The position numbers and the translations under genes were made by a program. Shown here piece by piece: positions 9,605-19,749 of a stretch of DNA of 64,000 nucleotides; position 1 is the stretch's first letter, and every line of letters begins with the position of its first letter. The notes beneath the pieces are model-generated. The model made no database searches. It was not told the DNA's origin and saw nothing but the letters and a program-made list of their open reading frames with translations. Where the stretch lies: assembly GCA_963575745.1 (NCBI GenBank), contig CAUYUJ010019082.1:587626-651625 (forward strand). The letters run 5' to 3'. Source of the DNA: Prorocentrum cordatum (lineage: Eukaryota > Sar > Dinophyceae > Prorocentrales > Prorocentraceae).

Positions 9605-10099
9605 CTACTTGCAGCCGGGCCGGATCAGCGCGTCACGCTGCTCGCAACCGTGGAACATCGGCTGCCTCTTGAGGCTGACGCACATGTTGCTCATGGTGTT
9701 CATCTCCAGCCGGACGCCCGGAAGCGGGCTCAGCACGCGATCCCGCTGCACGGGTTTCTGCCGCAACCACACCCCCGAATGAGGGTCGCGGACGTAGAGG
9801 TCCGTGAGGCCCCCGCCTGGGCAGAAGGGCTCTCGCCCGAATGTGGTGGCATGGCTCCAGTGGTTCTGGAACTCCCGCGAGGTGCTCCACTTGGGGTGCT
9901 TCGACGTGGCCAGAGACAAGTCGGTGTGGCCGAACTTCCTCCCGGTCGGCTTCGACACCCACGCCCCCTTCGGGAAGCGGTCCCGGGAGCGGCCGCTCGC
10001 CGAATTCATCGAGAGCCTGAAGTCGTCCACTGTTGACCGCCGGAGGTCTGGCGCGCTTCCCGATCTCCCCAAGAACGGCTCGGAGGAGCTGCTGTACAT
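9605..10099 (-). CDS. Retroposed spliced-leader gene, 164-aa unknown protein
   Basis: The frame is open from beyond 10200, but the likely start is the ATG at 10099 (MYSSSSEPFLGRSGSAPDL), because the upstream part is 5' UTR containing SL sequences. The 164-aa product is basic, Ser/Arg/Pro-rich at the N terminus, then more globular (WVSKPTGRKFGHTDL, VRDPHSGVWLRQKP, RDALIRPGCK at the end). I see no signal peptide or transmembrane segment and do not recognise the family. Three head-to-tail SL copies 50-90 bp upstream show that it is a processed mRNA copy reinserted at least twice before. It could be expressed, since dinoflagellate genes are commonly recycled this way and the frame is intact. Confidence 0.7.
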   Translation of the reverse strand: MYSSSSEPFLGRSGSAPDLRRSTVDDFRLSMNSASGRSRDRFPKGAWVSKPTGRKFGHTDLSLATSKHPKWSTSREFQNHWSHATTFGREPFCPGGGLTDLYVRDPHSGVWLRQKPVQRDRVLSPLPGVRLEMNTMSNMCVSLKRQPMFHGCEQRDALIRPGCK

Positions 10100-10147
10100 T
10101 GCGCCCGCTGCAAGGCCTAACCTCGCAGCCTCAATAAAAGTGAAAGT

Positions 10148-10191
10148 CTTGAGCCAGACTTGAAAATGGCCTTGAGCCAAAATGGCTACGG
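10148..10191 (-). other. Spliced leader plus two SL relics, head to tail
   Basis: In minus sense, 10191-10171 is CCGTAGCCATTTTGGCTCAAG, an exact dinoflagellate SL core. It is directly followed by GCCATTTTCAAG (10170-10159, an SL missing internal GGCT) and TCTGGCTCAAG (10158-10148). Tandem relics of this kind are the described hallmark of repeated mRNA retroposition in dinoflagellates. Confidence 0.95.
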
Positions 10192-10409
10192 CATGCAGCA
10201 GGGTCGGGGCAGGCTGCATATGCAGATCCTTTCCACGGAGACAGTCCTACATTCATGGGTTTGTTGGCGGCGTTCCAAGCCTGCACGGAGTGGGCGTGTT
10301 GGAATGCTCCTGTGGTCCCTCTGGGATTGTTTCTTTCTAGGGCCGCCCCCCCCTCTGCATCACGATCGCCCACCCCCCACCCTGAAGTTGCTCCTCAGCG
10401 CTCTTTTCG

Positions 10410-11480
10410 GCCCCCAGGCGGCCAAGATGGCCTCCAAGACGGCTACCAAGACAGCCAAGACGACACCCAAACTGCTCCAGATGGCCCAAGATAGATCAAG
10501 AGCCTTTCAAGACAGCCTCACGGCTGCCCAAGAGGCCGCCAAGAGGGCCGCAAGACGGCCCAAGAGGCCCTCAAGACAGCCCAAGAGAGCTCCAAGGGGC
10601 CTTCTTGAAGAGCCCGAGGTGCCCAAACCACTGATTATCCATAGGATTTTGAATGATTTTGAGGTTCTCGCCTGTTCGGGTTTCCGACCGCCCAAGACGG
10701 CCCAAGAGGCCTCCAAGAGACCTCCAGGACAGCCCAAGAGGCCCCCAAGAGGGCCCCAAGTCGGGTCAAGAGGACCCAAATATTACCCAAGGAGCTCCCA
10801 AGAGTGCCCCAGCACGGCCTCGAAGCGCTCCAAAAGAGCAACAAAACTATCCAGAGAGGCCAATTGGGCTGTCTTGGGCGGTTGGAAACCCACACATGCC
10901 AGAACATCAGAATCCGGCAAACACCACATTAACATCAATGGTTGTGGCCGCCCCGGGCTCTCCTGGAAGGCCTCTAGGACTAGGAGACCTCTTGGGCCGT
11001 CTTGGGGGGCTACTGATCTGTCTTGAAGAGTTCTTGGGAGCCTCATGGCTTCCAGGACGGTTTCCAGGCAGCCAAGAGGACACCAAGATGGCCCAAGGCG
11101 GCTCACGAGGCGCCCAAAACAGCCTCAAGACAGATCAAGAAGCCCCCAAGACGGCCCAAGAGGGCTGCAAGAGGCCCTCCTGGAGAGCCCGAGGAGGCCA
11201 AAACCATTGAGTTGCCTTAGGTGTTTGGAAGATGTTGATCTTCTCACCTGTTCGGGTTTCCGACCGCCCAAGACGGCCCAAGGAGCCTCCAAGAGGCCTC
11301 TAATACAGCTCCAAGATAGCCCCAAAGGGTCCGAAGATCGCCCAAAGGGGCTCCCAAGAGGGCCCCGAGACGCAGACGGGTCAATAATCACCCAAGACGG
11401 CCCAAGGGGCCCCAAGAGGCCGTCAAGAGGCCCCATGAAGCCCCCAAAAAGCTTTCAGGAAGCTCCCAGGAGGCCAAGAA
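10410..11480. repeat. Degenerate CCCAAGACGG/AAGAGGCC minisatellite
   Basis: About 1 kb of short (9-12 bp) variants of CCCAAGACGGCC and CCAAGAGGCC. Embedded are three copies of a longer unit of about 55 bp with CCTGTTCGGGTTTCCGACCG at about 10651-10710 (+), 10860-10918 (inverted) and 11231-11285 (+). Long open frames on both strands reflect the absence of stop codons in the unit. Confidence 0.9.
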
Positions 11481-11702
11481 GGCCCCAAGAAGCCTTCTCC
11501 TCCTCATCCTCTTGTTCTTCCTGTCTTCCTGATGCTCCTCCCAACCGCGCGGACGAAGACGAGGGCGGCATCACGACCCGCCCCAATGCAGACTACTCGT
11601 CCGAATTGCCCCTGTCCCTACACTCGGCCTGCTTCCTGCTATGCTGTTGCATAGGCATGGTGGCGGGTTTCGCTGCAGGCATCTGGATATATTCTCGTTT
11701 AT
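11481..11702 (+). other. Possible gene fragment with a hydrophobic segment
   Basis: The end of an open frame (stop near 11776) leaves the minisatellite and encodes an acidic stretch, then a Cys/Leu/Ala-rich hydrophobic segment of about 25 residues (near 11625-11690) that would suit a membrane span. There is no recognisable start, so it may be chance. Confidence 0.2.
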
Positions 11703-12990
11703 TCTCCTTTCTAAAAAGGACTCTTACCCCCCCCGGCGTTATCGGTCCCCGTTTCGGGTATGTAAATCATGTATGATTCTGACCACATGTCCATCCTGAA
11801 TCTGATTTTACACTATCCCCGGGGGGGCGGGTTCCCCCCCCCCCTGAGGTTCCCTGGTAAAAAGCACTATGCGGTGACATTTGTTGTTCTAACATAAGAC
11901 TTGTTCACGCATCCCTTGCAAAAATGCGACGAAGTGCGCACGCGCGCGTCGTCGCGCGCGCATGCCGAAATCCTGCAAAAAACCGTCGGTGCCGCAAGGA
12001 TTTCGCAATCGAGTTTCCAAAAAACATACAAAAACACGGGGCTTCGTAACACTGATTTGCTAAAAAAGCTTACGCGCGAGCTCTTGCGAAATCTTAAGAA
12101 AACCATAGGTCTTTCATGTTTCACAACATGCTACCAAACGGGCGTCGCGCGCGCATGTCGAAATCTGTCGAACGCCCTTGCGCGTGTGCCGTCGTGAGAA
12201 TCCTTTGCAAAACACGGGACGAAGTGCAGACGCGCGCGTCGTCGCGCGCGTATGCCGAAAACCTTCAAAACCCATCGGTTTCGGAAGCATATCAAAATCG
12301 TATGTCCAAAAAACCTACAACAACACAAGGTTTCGCAACACGGATTTTCAACAAAAGCGTGCGCGCGCGCTCTTGCGGCGTCGTCGTCTTCGTCGTCGTC
12401 GTCGCCGTCCTTCCTCCTCCCACGTCGTCGTCGTCGTCGTCGCCTACGTCGTCCTGTGTCTTTCCTCGTGTTCGTCGTCGTCGTCCTCTTTGGCGTCGTG
12501 GTCGTTTCCGTCGTCGTTGTCGCGTGGTCGTCCTTATTCCTCCTCCCTCGTCGTCGTCGTCGTCCGTCGTCGGCGTCTCGTCGACGTCCCTCCTATTTCG
12601 TCGCCGTCGTTGTCGTCGTCGTCGTCGTTGTCGTCGTCGTTTTCCCTCCTCCCTCGTCGTTGTCGTCGTCAGCGTCGCCATCCTTCCTCCTTCTTCGTCG
12701 TTCGCGTCGTCGCCGTCCTCCCTCCTCCCTCGTCGTTGTCGTCGTTGTCGTCGTTGTCGCCGTCGTCGTCCTTCCTCCTCCCTCATCGTCGTTTTCGTTG
12801 GCGTCGTCGTCGTCGTCGTCTTCGTCGTCGTCGTCGGCGTCGTTGTCGTCGTCGAAGTCGTCGGGGACGTCGTCGGCGTCGTCGTAGTGGTTTTCGTCGG
12901 TGTCGTCGTAGTCGGTCTTAAGAGGTTTTGCAAACCAAGTTGCGGGTGGGTGGGTGGGATGTTTGCAAGAACGTGGGATGTGTCACATTA
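11703..12990 (+). repeat. Large dispersed (CGT)n-rich repeat, copy A
   Basis: The order is shared with copies C, D and E. First comes a block of about 200 bp beginning TTCTCCTTTCTAAAAAGG and containing GTAAATCATGTATGATTCTGAC. Next are two to three degenerate monomers with the palindromic core GCGCGCGTCGTCGCGCGCGC and GCCGAAATCCTTCAAAA. A (CGT/GTC)n tract of about 550 bp (12370-12925) follows, then a short 3' block ending GGGTGGGATGTTTGCA. All frames of the CGT tract are open, and no protein is inferred. The family is unknown to me. It may be a non-autonomous element or a macrosatellite. Confidence 0.85.
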
Positions 12991-13034
12991 TGTGTAAAAT
13001 CACTGGCACCCCATAGATTCCCCTTCTAATGTTA

Positions 13035-13195
13035 AATTAGACCACCCTCCCCCCGGGGTTCAATATTCCCCTTCTGGTATTGCAATTTACATCTGATTAT
13101 GCCCCATCGTCCATCCTAACTGCGAACTCAAACGATCCCAGTCAAACCGGCATCGCCCCCCCCGCTTTCCTCTGCCAAACGTGCTGCGCGCACAT
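13035..13195 (+). repeat. Partial unit of the dispersed repeat
   Basis: It resembles the 5' block of copies C and D: a C-run, then GATTATGCCCCATCGTCCATCC and AAACGATCCCAGTCAAACCGGCATCG. It is truncated before the GC palindrome monomers, suggesting that copies were once in tandem. Confidence 0.7.
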
Positions 13196-13640
13196 TATTT
13201 TTCTTATCACTTACTCCGACGGAAGGACCCCGCATGAGAAGTTGTTTAGCTTGCCCTTACTATTTTCCTCCTCGCCCTGACGGACACTCTCCTCTCGCCC
13301 GCCGTTTTGCCCTCGCTTACTCCCCCTCCTTATATTTCTCCCTCTCCTCCTCCCTCTCCACTTCCTCCTCATCATCACCCCCTCCCAGTCCCCGCCCTCA
13401 TCCTTCCCCTGCTTCCTCTCCGCGCGCCCCCCCCCCTCCCCCTGGTCGGGGCAAGCAAATCGATTTTCGTCGGCGCCGTCGCCGCCGCGGCCAGAGTGCG
13501 CGCTATCCCCGACGGCTGGTTCGCGAAGCCCTTGGGACAATCCCGCGGGCCGTTGGGGCGCGGGCGCAGGCGGTCGGGACAGCCCCGCGGGCCAAGCCGC
13601 TGGGGCAGCCCCGCGGGCTTCGAGCGGGGCGCAGCCGCGC
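13196..13640. other. CT-rich and GC-rich spacer, no gene seen
   Basis: Pyrimidine-rich DNA (13270-13440) followed by GC-rich DNA. It has no family motif. Overlapping Pro/Ser-rich frames are not credible genes. Confidence 0.5.
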
Positions 13641-14215
13641 TCAGGCGGGAGGCAGCATGAACCCAAGCCCTGCGGCGAGCTGCTCGGCCTCATCCCTGGA
13701 CGTCTCCGCTCCCCTGTCGAACGCCAGGAGCGCCTTCCGCAAGGAAGCCGGCGGCCCGCGCCCCAGAAACTCGCGCGAGGGCGGCCGCAGGATCAGCACG
13801 TTCCGCATGCACGTGGCGCGGGAGAGCACGACGTAGAGGCGCAGCTACCACTGGTCGCCCGACGTGCCCGTGCGGCCAGCGTCCTCGCCCCTCGCGCAGT
13901 CGATGGCGACGCCCTTGCGGAGCGTCTGGCCCTGCGACAGCGCGGAGGCGAGGTACGGCGCGCGAGTCAGAGTGAACCCCGAGCGGCGCGCGGCGTGCGA
14001 CCCCGAGCTCTGCCACGCGAACTCCTGCTCGCTGGGCCTGAACAGCCCCCTGGTAGATCGGAGACTCCTTGAAGCCGTGCACCTGCCGCCAGATCCCCTG
14101 CGGTAGGAAGCGGGGTCGAAAGAGGTGGCCTGCCAGCCACTCCGCGCACCGCTGCTCGTCCTCGCGGTGGAACTCGAAGGACACGATGGCGCCGTTTGCT
14201 CCTGCACCAGCCCCA

Positions 14216-14246
<31 letters not shown>

Positions 14247-14834
14247 CTTCTTCTTCTTCTTCTTCAGCTCCTCCTGCACGGCCGTAAACCGAACCTCCAT
14301 GCCGACGTGTGACGGTAAGACGCTGTGGATGCCCCCCGTCTTGCGCACGTTCGGGACGTTCAGGAGGCGCCGACCTGCGTCGGGCTCGCCCTGAATCGTG
14401 CCGCACTCGTCCACGGCCTGCAAGAAAACGAAGGGCACGCCCAGGCGCCGCGCGTCGCGACGAGCGCGCGCGTTGATCCATCTCGCCAGCGTCTCCCACT
14501 AGATGCCCATGCCGTAGCGGAGCCGAAAATTCTCGCGCTGGTGCCGAAGGTCCAGGTCGCCGCGGTTGTCGGACGCCAACGTCTTCTCCCAGGCGGACCA
14601 AACATCTGGCGGGAAAGGCTTGCCCTCGCGCATGCAACCCAGGAGCGTGATCAGAAGGTCCCCGGGCTCGAAGCGCTTCGTGCCCCTCAGCGCGAACGCG
14701 CAGGAGATCTGAGATAAGACCTCGATGGCGTGCTGAATATCCACCGTCGGCGGCTCCGCGTACTTATACGAATTGTATTCCAGGCGCTCGTTCACGTCCG
14801 TCAGGAGGCCGATGCTGCCGGTGGGCTTCAACAT
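13641..14834 (-). pseudogene. Dinoflagellate Pif1-like DNA helicase relic, C-terminal part
   Basis: One reading frame from 14834 to 13641 is interrupted by two TAG stops (14499-14501 and at about 13845). It reads MLKPTGSIGLLTDVNERLEY at the start, then WETLARWINARARRDARRLG, FLQAVDECGTIQGEPDAG and HVGMEVRFTAVQEEL, then a poly-Lys run from an AAG microsatellite, then LGLVQEQ. The helicase end is GQTLRKGVAIDC and YVVLSRATCMRNVLIL, which matches the C-terminal RecA-like motifs (a GQT block and the LSRAT block) of Pif1/RecD-type helicases, a family expanded in dinoflagellates. The Walker motifs would lie upstream and are missing. The TAG just before LRLYVVLSRAT replaces an expected residue. A non-functional 5'-truncated copy is likely. 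Confidence 0.7.
14217..14265 (-). repeat. (AAG)n microsatellite inside the helicase relic
   Basis: About 16 CTT triplets on the plus strand encode an uninterrupted run of about 16 lysines in the minus-strand frame, between the FTAVQEEL and LGLVQEQ segments. It is in frame. Confidence 0.9.
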
Positions 14835-15592
14835 TCGGATGTCCCGCTCGGATTACCAACATGAAATGCGGTACCCATGGGAAGGGGGCCCCCGCCTGAG
14901 ACTTCCTCACAATTCACTCGCACACGAGGCTGCCGCTTCATAGTTCCCCCAAATTCACGCCTGAGGAGCCCAAAAAAGACGACAGGTACACATTTCGGAT
15001 GACCCGCTCGGATATCAACATGAAATGCGGGACCCATGGGAAGGGGGCTCCCGCCTGAGACTTCCTCGCAATTCACTCACAGACGAGGCTCCCGCTGGAT
15101 ACTTCCCCAAAATTCAAGCCTGAGGGGCCCAGGAAGTGACGCCAGTTACACGTTTCGGATGACCCGCTCAGATTACCTATATGAAGTATGTGACCTATAA
15201 AGAGGGGCTCCCACCTGAGACTCCTTCGCAATTCACTCACAAACATGGATCCCGCCTAAGACTTCTCCCATACTCAAGCCCAAAAATGACTACAATTAAA
15301 GGAATCCGATGGCCCGCTCAGATTACCAATATGAAATGCGATATCCATAGGGGATGGGCGCCTGAGACATCCTCGCAATTTACTCACAGACGAGGCTTCC
15401 GCTTGATACTTCCACCACATTCAGGCCTGATGAGCCCAAAAGTGACGACAATTACACGTTTCGGATGACCCGCTCGGATTACCAACATGAAGTGCGGGAC
15501 ACATAGGGAGGGGGCTCCCGCCTGAGACTCCCTCGCAATGCACTCACAGACGAAGCTCCCGCTTGAGACTTCATCCATATTCAAGCTATGGG
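14828..15592 (+). repeat. Satellite, about 160-bp period, about 4.7 copies
   Basis: Units start at TTTCGGATGACCCGCTCGGA-like sequence near 14832, 14995, 15154, 15302 and 15462. They share ACCAACATGAAATGCGG, GGGGGCTCCCGCCTGAGAC and AATTCACTCACAGACGAGG. One unit is about 12 bp short. It directly abuts the helicase relic. Confidence 0.9.
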
Positions 15593-15595
15593 GGT

Positions 15596-15743
15596 GATTG
15601 ATGACGAAGTGATGAGTGAGTGAGTGGTGATGAGTGAGTGAGTGAGTGAGTGTGGGTGAGAGTGAGTGAGTGAGTGAGTGAGGTTGGCGAGTGAGTGAGT
15701 GAGTGAGTGAGTGAGTGAGTGAGTGGGTGGGTGGGTGGGTGAG

Positions 15744-15794
<51 letters not shown>

Positions 15795-15795
15795 C

Positions 15796-15826
<31 letters not shown>

Positions 15827-15945
15827 ATGATGATGAGTGAATGAGTGAGTGATCGAGTGATGATGATGGTGACGATGATGAGGATGATGATGATGAGTGG
15901 TGATGCTGATTCATGATGATGATGGTGATGATGATGCATGTGTGA
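15596..15945. repeat. (GAGT)n and (GAT)n microsatellites
   Basis: (GTGA)n runs at about 15615-15750 pass into (GAT)n at about 15750-15835 and a mixed tract to 15945. Confidence 0.9.
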
Positions 15946-16019
15946 GGAAAGTGGGGGGGTGAGATCCTGCGCGGCGTGTGCCGAGAAAGCAAAGAACCCA
16001 CTGTGGATGAGGGGAAACA

Positions 16020-16145
16020 TCACAAGTTTTCAAACAGCCCTTGCAAACATAAGACGAAGTGCACACCCGCGCGTCGTCGCGCGCGCATGCCGAAATCAGT
16101 CAACAAACGTCGGTTTCGGAAGGATTACAAAATACCATGCAAAAT
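16020..16145 (+). repeat. Fragment of the dispersed (CGT)n repeat family
   Basis: A single monomer with GACGAAGTGCACACCCGCGC, the GCGCGCGCATGCCGAAATC word and GGAAGGATTACAAAATACC, homologous to the palindromic monomers of copies A-E but without the CGT tract. 16146-16350 shows nothing recognisable. Confidence 0.75.
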
Positions 16146-16349
16146 TACCCTGTGACGTACCCAACCCTTTCTATACATGTGACGATTGTACTCAGGACCA
16201 CTCAATGCTGACTGACTGGCATCCTGAAGGACCCGCAGTGCGCAAGAAGAGCACCCAGCAGTGATTTCAGAAGAGCGCAGCAAGAAGAGGAACGACAAAT
16301 CTACAAAATAGAAACACAGGTGGCGTTGAAAGAAACGCGTATGACGTAC

Positions 16350-19300
16350 CTCCGAGTGATCCGCGTGGGACGTACCTCCGCCGGGCCTCCCAGGAGCCCA
16401 CGAAACTGGGGACAGTTGCGCAGATCGCAAGCCCCCCAGGGAGCGGCGAGGTCCCGGGGTGATCCGCGTGGGGCCCACCTCCGCTGGGCCTCCCAGGAGC
16501 CCACGAAAATTGCGACAATTGCACAGATCGCAAGCCCCCAAAGGGGCGGCGAGGTCCAGAGGTGATCCGTGTGGACCCACCTCCGCTGGGCCTCCCAGGA
16601 GCCCACGAAAGTGGCGACAATTGCACAGATCGCAAGCCCCCAGGGGTCGGCAAGGTCCCGAGGTGATCCGCGTGGGACCCACCTCCGACGAGCCCCCCAG
16701 GAGCCCGCGAAAATGGCGACAGTTGCGCAGATCGCAAACCCCCCAGGGGGCGGCGAGGTCCAGAGGTGATCCGCGTGGGACCCACCTCCGCTGGGCCTCC
16801 CAGGGGCCCACGAAGGTGGCGACAGTTGCACAGATCGCAAGCCCCCCAGGGGGCGGCGAGGTCCCGAGGTGATCCGCATGGGACCCACCTCCGCCGGGCC
16901 TCCCAAGAGCCCACGAAAGTAGCGACAGTTGCGCAGATCGCAAGCCCCCCAGGGGGAGGCGAGGTCTCGAGGTGGTCCGCGTGGGACCCACCTCCGCTGG
17001 GCCTCCCAGGAGCCCACGAAATGGGCGACAATTGCGCAGATCGCAAGGTCCACAGGGCACCGCGAGGTCCCGAGGTGATCCGCGTGGGACGCACCTCCGC
17101 TGGGCCTCCCAAGCCCACGAAAGTGGCGACAATTGCGCAGATCGCAACCCCCAAGGCACCGCGAGGTCTCGAGGTGATCCGCGTGGGACGCACCTCCGCT
17201 GTGCCTCCCAAGAGCCCACGAAAGTAGCGACAGTTGCGCAGATCGCAAGCCCCCCAGGGGGAGGCGAGGTCTCGAGGTGGTCCGCGTGGGACCCACCTCC
17301 GCTGGGCCTCCCAGGAACCCACGAAAATTGCGACAATTGCACAGATCGCAGCCCCCAGGGCACCGCGAGGTCTCGAGGTGATCCGCGTGGGACCCACCTC
17401 CGCTGGGCCTCCCAGGAGCCCACGAAAGTGGCGACAAATGCGCAGATCGCAGCCCCCAGGGCACCGCGAGGTCTCGAGGTGATCCGCGTGGCACCCACCT
17501 CCGCTGGGCCTCCCAGGAGCCCACGAAAGTGGCGACAATTGCGCAGATCGCAACCCCCAAGGCAACGCGAGGTCTCGAGGTGATCCGCGTGGGACCCACC
17601 TCCGCTGGGCCTCCCAGGAACCCACGAAAGAGGCGACAGTTGCGCAGATCGCAGCCCCCAGAGGACGGCGAGGTCTCGAGGTGATCCGCGTGGGACCCAC
17701 CTCCGCTGGGCCTCCCAGGAGCCCACGAAACTGGCGACAGTTGCGCAGATCGCAGCCCCTAGGGCACCGCGAGGTCTCGAGGTGATCCGCCTGGACCCAC
17801 CTCCGCTGGGCCTCCCAAGAGCCCACGAAAGTGGCGACAGTTGCGCAGATCGCAGCCCCCAGGGCACGGCGAGGTTCCGAGGTGATCCGCGTGGGACCCA
17901 CCTCCGCTGGGCCTCCCAAGAGTCCAGTTGCGCAGATCGCAGCCCCCAGGGCACCGCGAGGTCTCGAAGTGATCCGCGTGGGACCCACCTCCGCTGGGCC
18001 TCCCAGGAGCCCACGAAACTGGCGACAAATGCGCAGATCGCAAACCCCCCAGGGGGCGGCGAGGTCCCGAAGTGACCCGCGTGGGACCCACCTCCGCCGA
18101 GCCCCCCAGAAGCCCGCGAAAATGGCGACTGTTGCGCAGATCGCAGTTCCCAGGGCACCCCGAGGTAGCGAGGTGGTCCGCGTGGGACCCACCTCCGCTG
18201 GGCCTCCCAAGAGCCCACGAAACTGGGGACAGTTGCGCAGATCGCAAGCCCCCCAGGGAGCGGCGAGGTCCCGGGGTGATCCGCGTGGGGCCCACCTCCG
18301 CTGGGCCTCCCAGGAGCCCACGAAAATTGCGACAATTGCACAGATCGCAAGCCCCCAAAGGGGCGGCGAGGTCCAGAGGTGATCCGCGTGGACCCACCTC
18401 CGCTGGGCCTCCCAGGAGCCCACGATCGCAGCCCCGAAAGCACCGCGAGGTCTCGAGGTGATCCGCGTGGGACCCACCTCCGCTGGGCCTCCCAGGAGCC
18501 CATGAAAGTGGCGACAATTGCGCAGATCGCAGCCCCCAAGGCACCGCGAGGCCTCGAGGTGATCCGCGTGGGACCCACCTCCGCTGGGCCTCCCAGGAGC
18601 CCACGAAAGTGGCGACAATTGCGCAGATCGCAGCCCCCAGGGCACCGCGAGGTCTCGAGGTGATCCGCGTGGCACCCACCTCCGCTGGGCCTCCCAGGAG
18701 CCCACGAAACTGGCGACAAATGCGCAGATCGCAGCCCCCAGAGCACGGCGAGGTCTCGAGGTGATCCGCGTTGGACCCACCTCTGCTGGGCCTCCCAGGA
18801 GCCCACGAAAATTGCGACAATTGCGCAGATCGCAGCCCCCAGGGCACCGCGAGGTCTCGAGGTGATCCGCGTGGGACCCACCTCCGCTGGGCCTCCCAGG
18901 AGCCCACGAAAGTGGCGACAATTGCGCAGATCGCAGCCCCCAGGGCACCGCGAGATCTCGAGGTGATCCGCGTGGGACCCACCTCCGCTGGGCCTCCCAG
19001 GAACCCACGAAAATTGCGACAATTGCACAGATCGCAGCCCCCAGGGCACCGCGAGGTCCCGAGGTGATCCGCGTCGGACCCACCTCCGCCGAGCCCCCCA
19101 GAAGCCCGCGAAAATGGCGACTGTTGCGCAGATCGCAGTTCCCAGGGCACCGCGAGGTCGCGAGGTGATCCGCGTGGGACCCACCTCCGCTGGGCCTCCC
19201 AAGAGCCCACAACACTGGCGACAACTGCGCAGATCGCAAGCCCCCCAGGGGGAGGCGAGGTCCAGAGGTGATCCGCGTGGGACCCACCTCCGCTGGGCCT

Positions 19301-19650
19301 CCCAAGAGCCCACGAAAGTGGCGACAAATGCGCAGGTCGCAGCCCCCAGGGCACCGCGAGGTCTCGAGGTGATCCGCGTGGGACCCACCTCCGTTGGCCT
19401 CCCAGGAGCCCACGAAACTGGCGACAACTGCGCAGATCGCAGCCCCCCTGGCGCCGCGAGGTCTCGAGGTGATCCGCGTGGGACCCACCTCCGCCGGCCT
19501 CCCAGGAGCCCACAACACTGGCGACAGTTGCGCAGATCGCAGCCCGGGCGCCGCGAGGTCTCGAGGCGATCCGCGTGGGACCCACCCCCGCTGGGCCTCC
19601 CAGGGGCGCACGAAAGTGGCGACAATTGCGCAGGTCGCAGGCCGACGGCA
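16350..19650 (+). repeat. 101-bp minisatellite, about 33 copies
   Basis: The period is 101 bp, as measured between successive TGATCCGCGTGGGACCCACC words (17581, 17682, 17783). Units also share CTGGGCCTCCCAGGAGCCCA, GGCGACAATTGCGCAGATCG and CCCCAGGGCACCGCGAGGTC. Variants differ at CACCG/GGCGG, AAAGTGG/AAACTGG/AAAATTG and so on, and blocks of variants recur. 101 is not a multiple of 3 and the unit has almost no stops, so all minus frames stay open and produce spurious proteins of more than 1200 residues. No gene is called. Confidence 0.97.
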
Positions 19651-19749
19651 CGAGAGACGAGGAGAGGGGAGCACAGGAGACAGGAGAGGAGGAGGGGAGG
19701 AGGGGGGAGGAGGAAAAGGAGGACGGGGCAACCACACTGCTCCATTCAA

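Noticed and set aside
12116-12997. Long Val/Ser/Arg/Thr frames across the CGT tracts (also at 19945-20977, 39589-40818, 46320-47548)
   Set aside because: The CGT/GTC repeat is open in all six frames. The same pattern appears in every copy of the repeat, with no conserved start.
14499-14501. TAG reassigned to a sense codon
   Set aside because: LINE-1 and other frames stop normally, and two TAGs in one truncated pseudogene are better explained by decay.
16350-19650. CRISPR-like array
   Set aside because: The 101-bp units are contiguous with no unique spacers, and there are no cas genes in a eukaryotic context.
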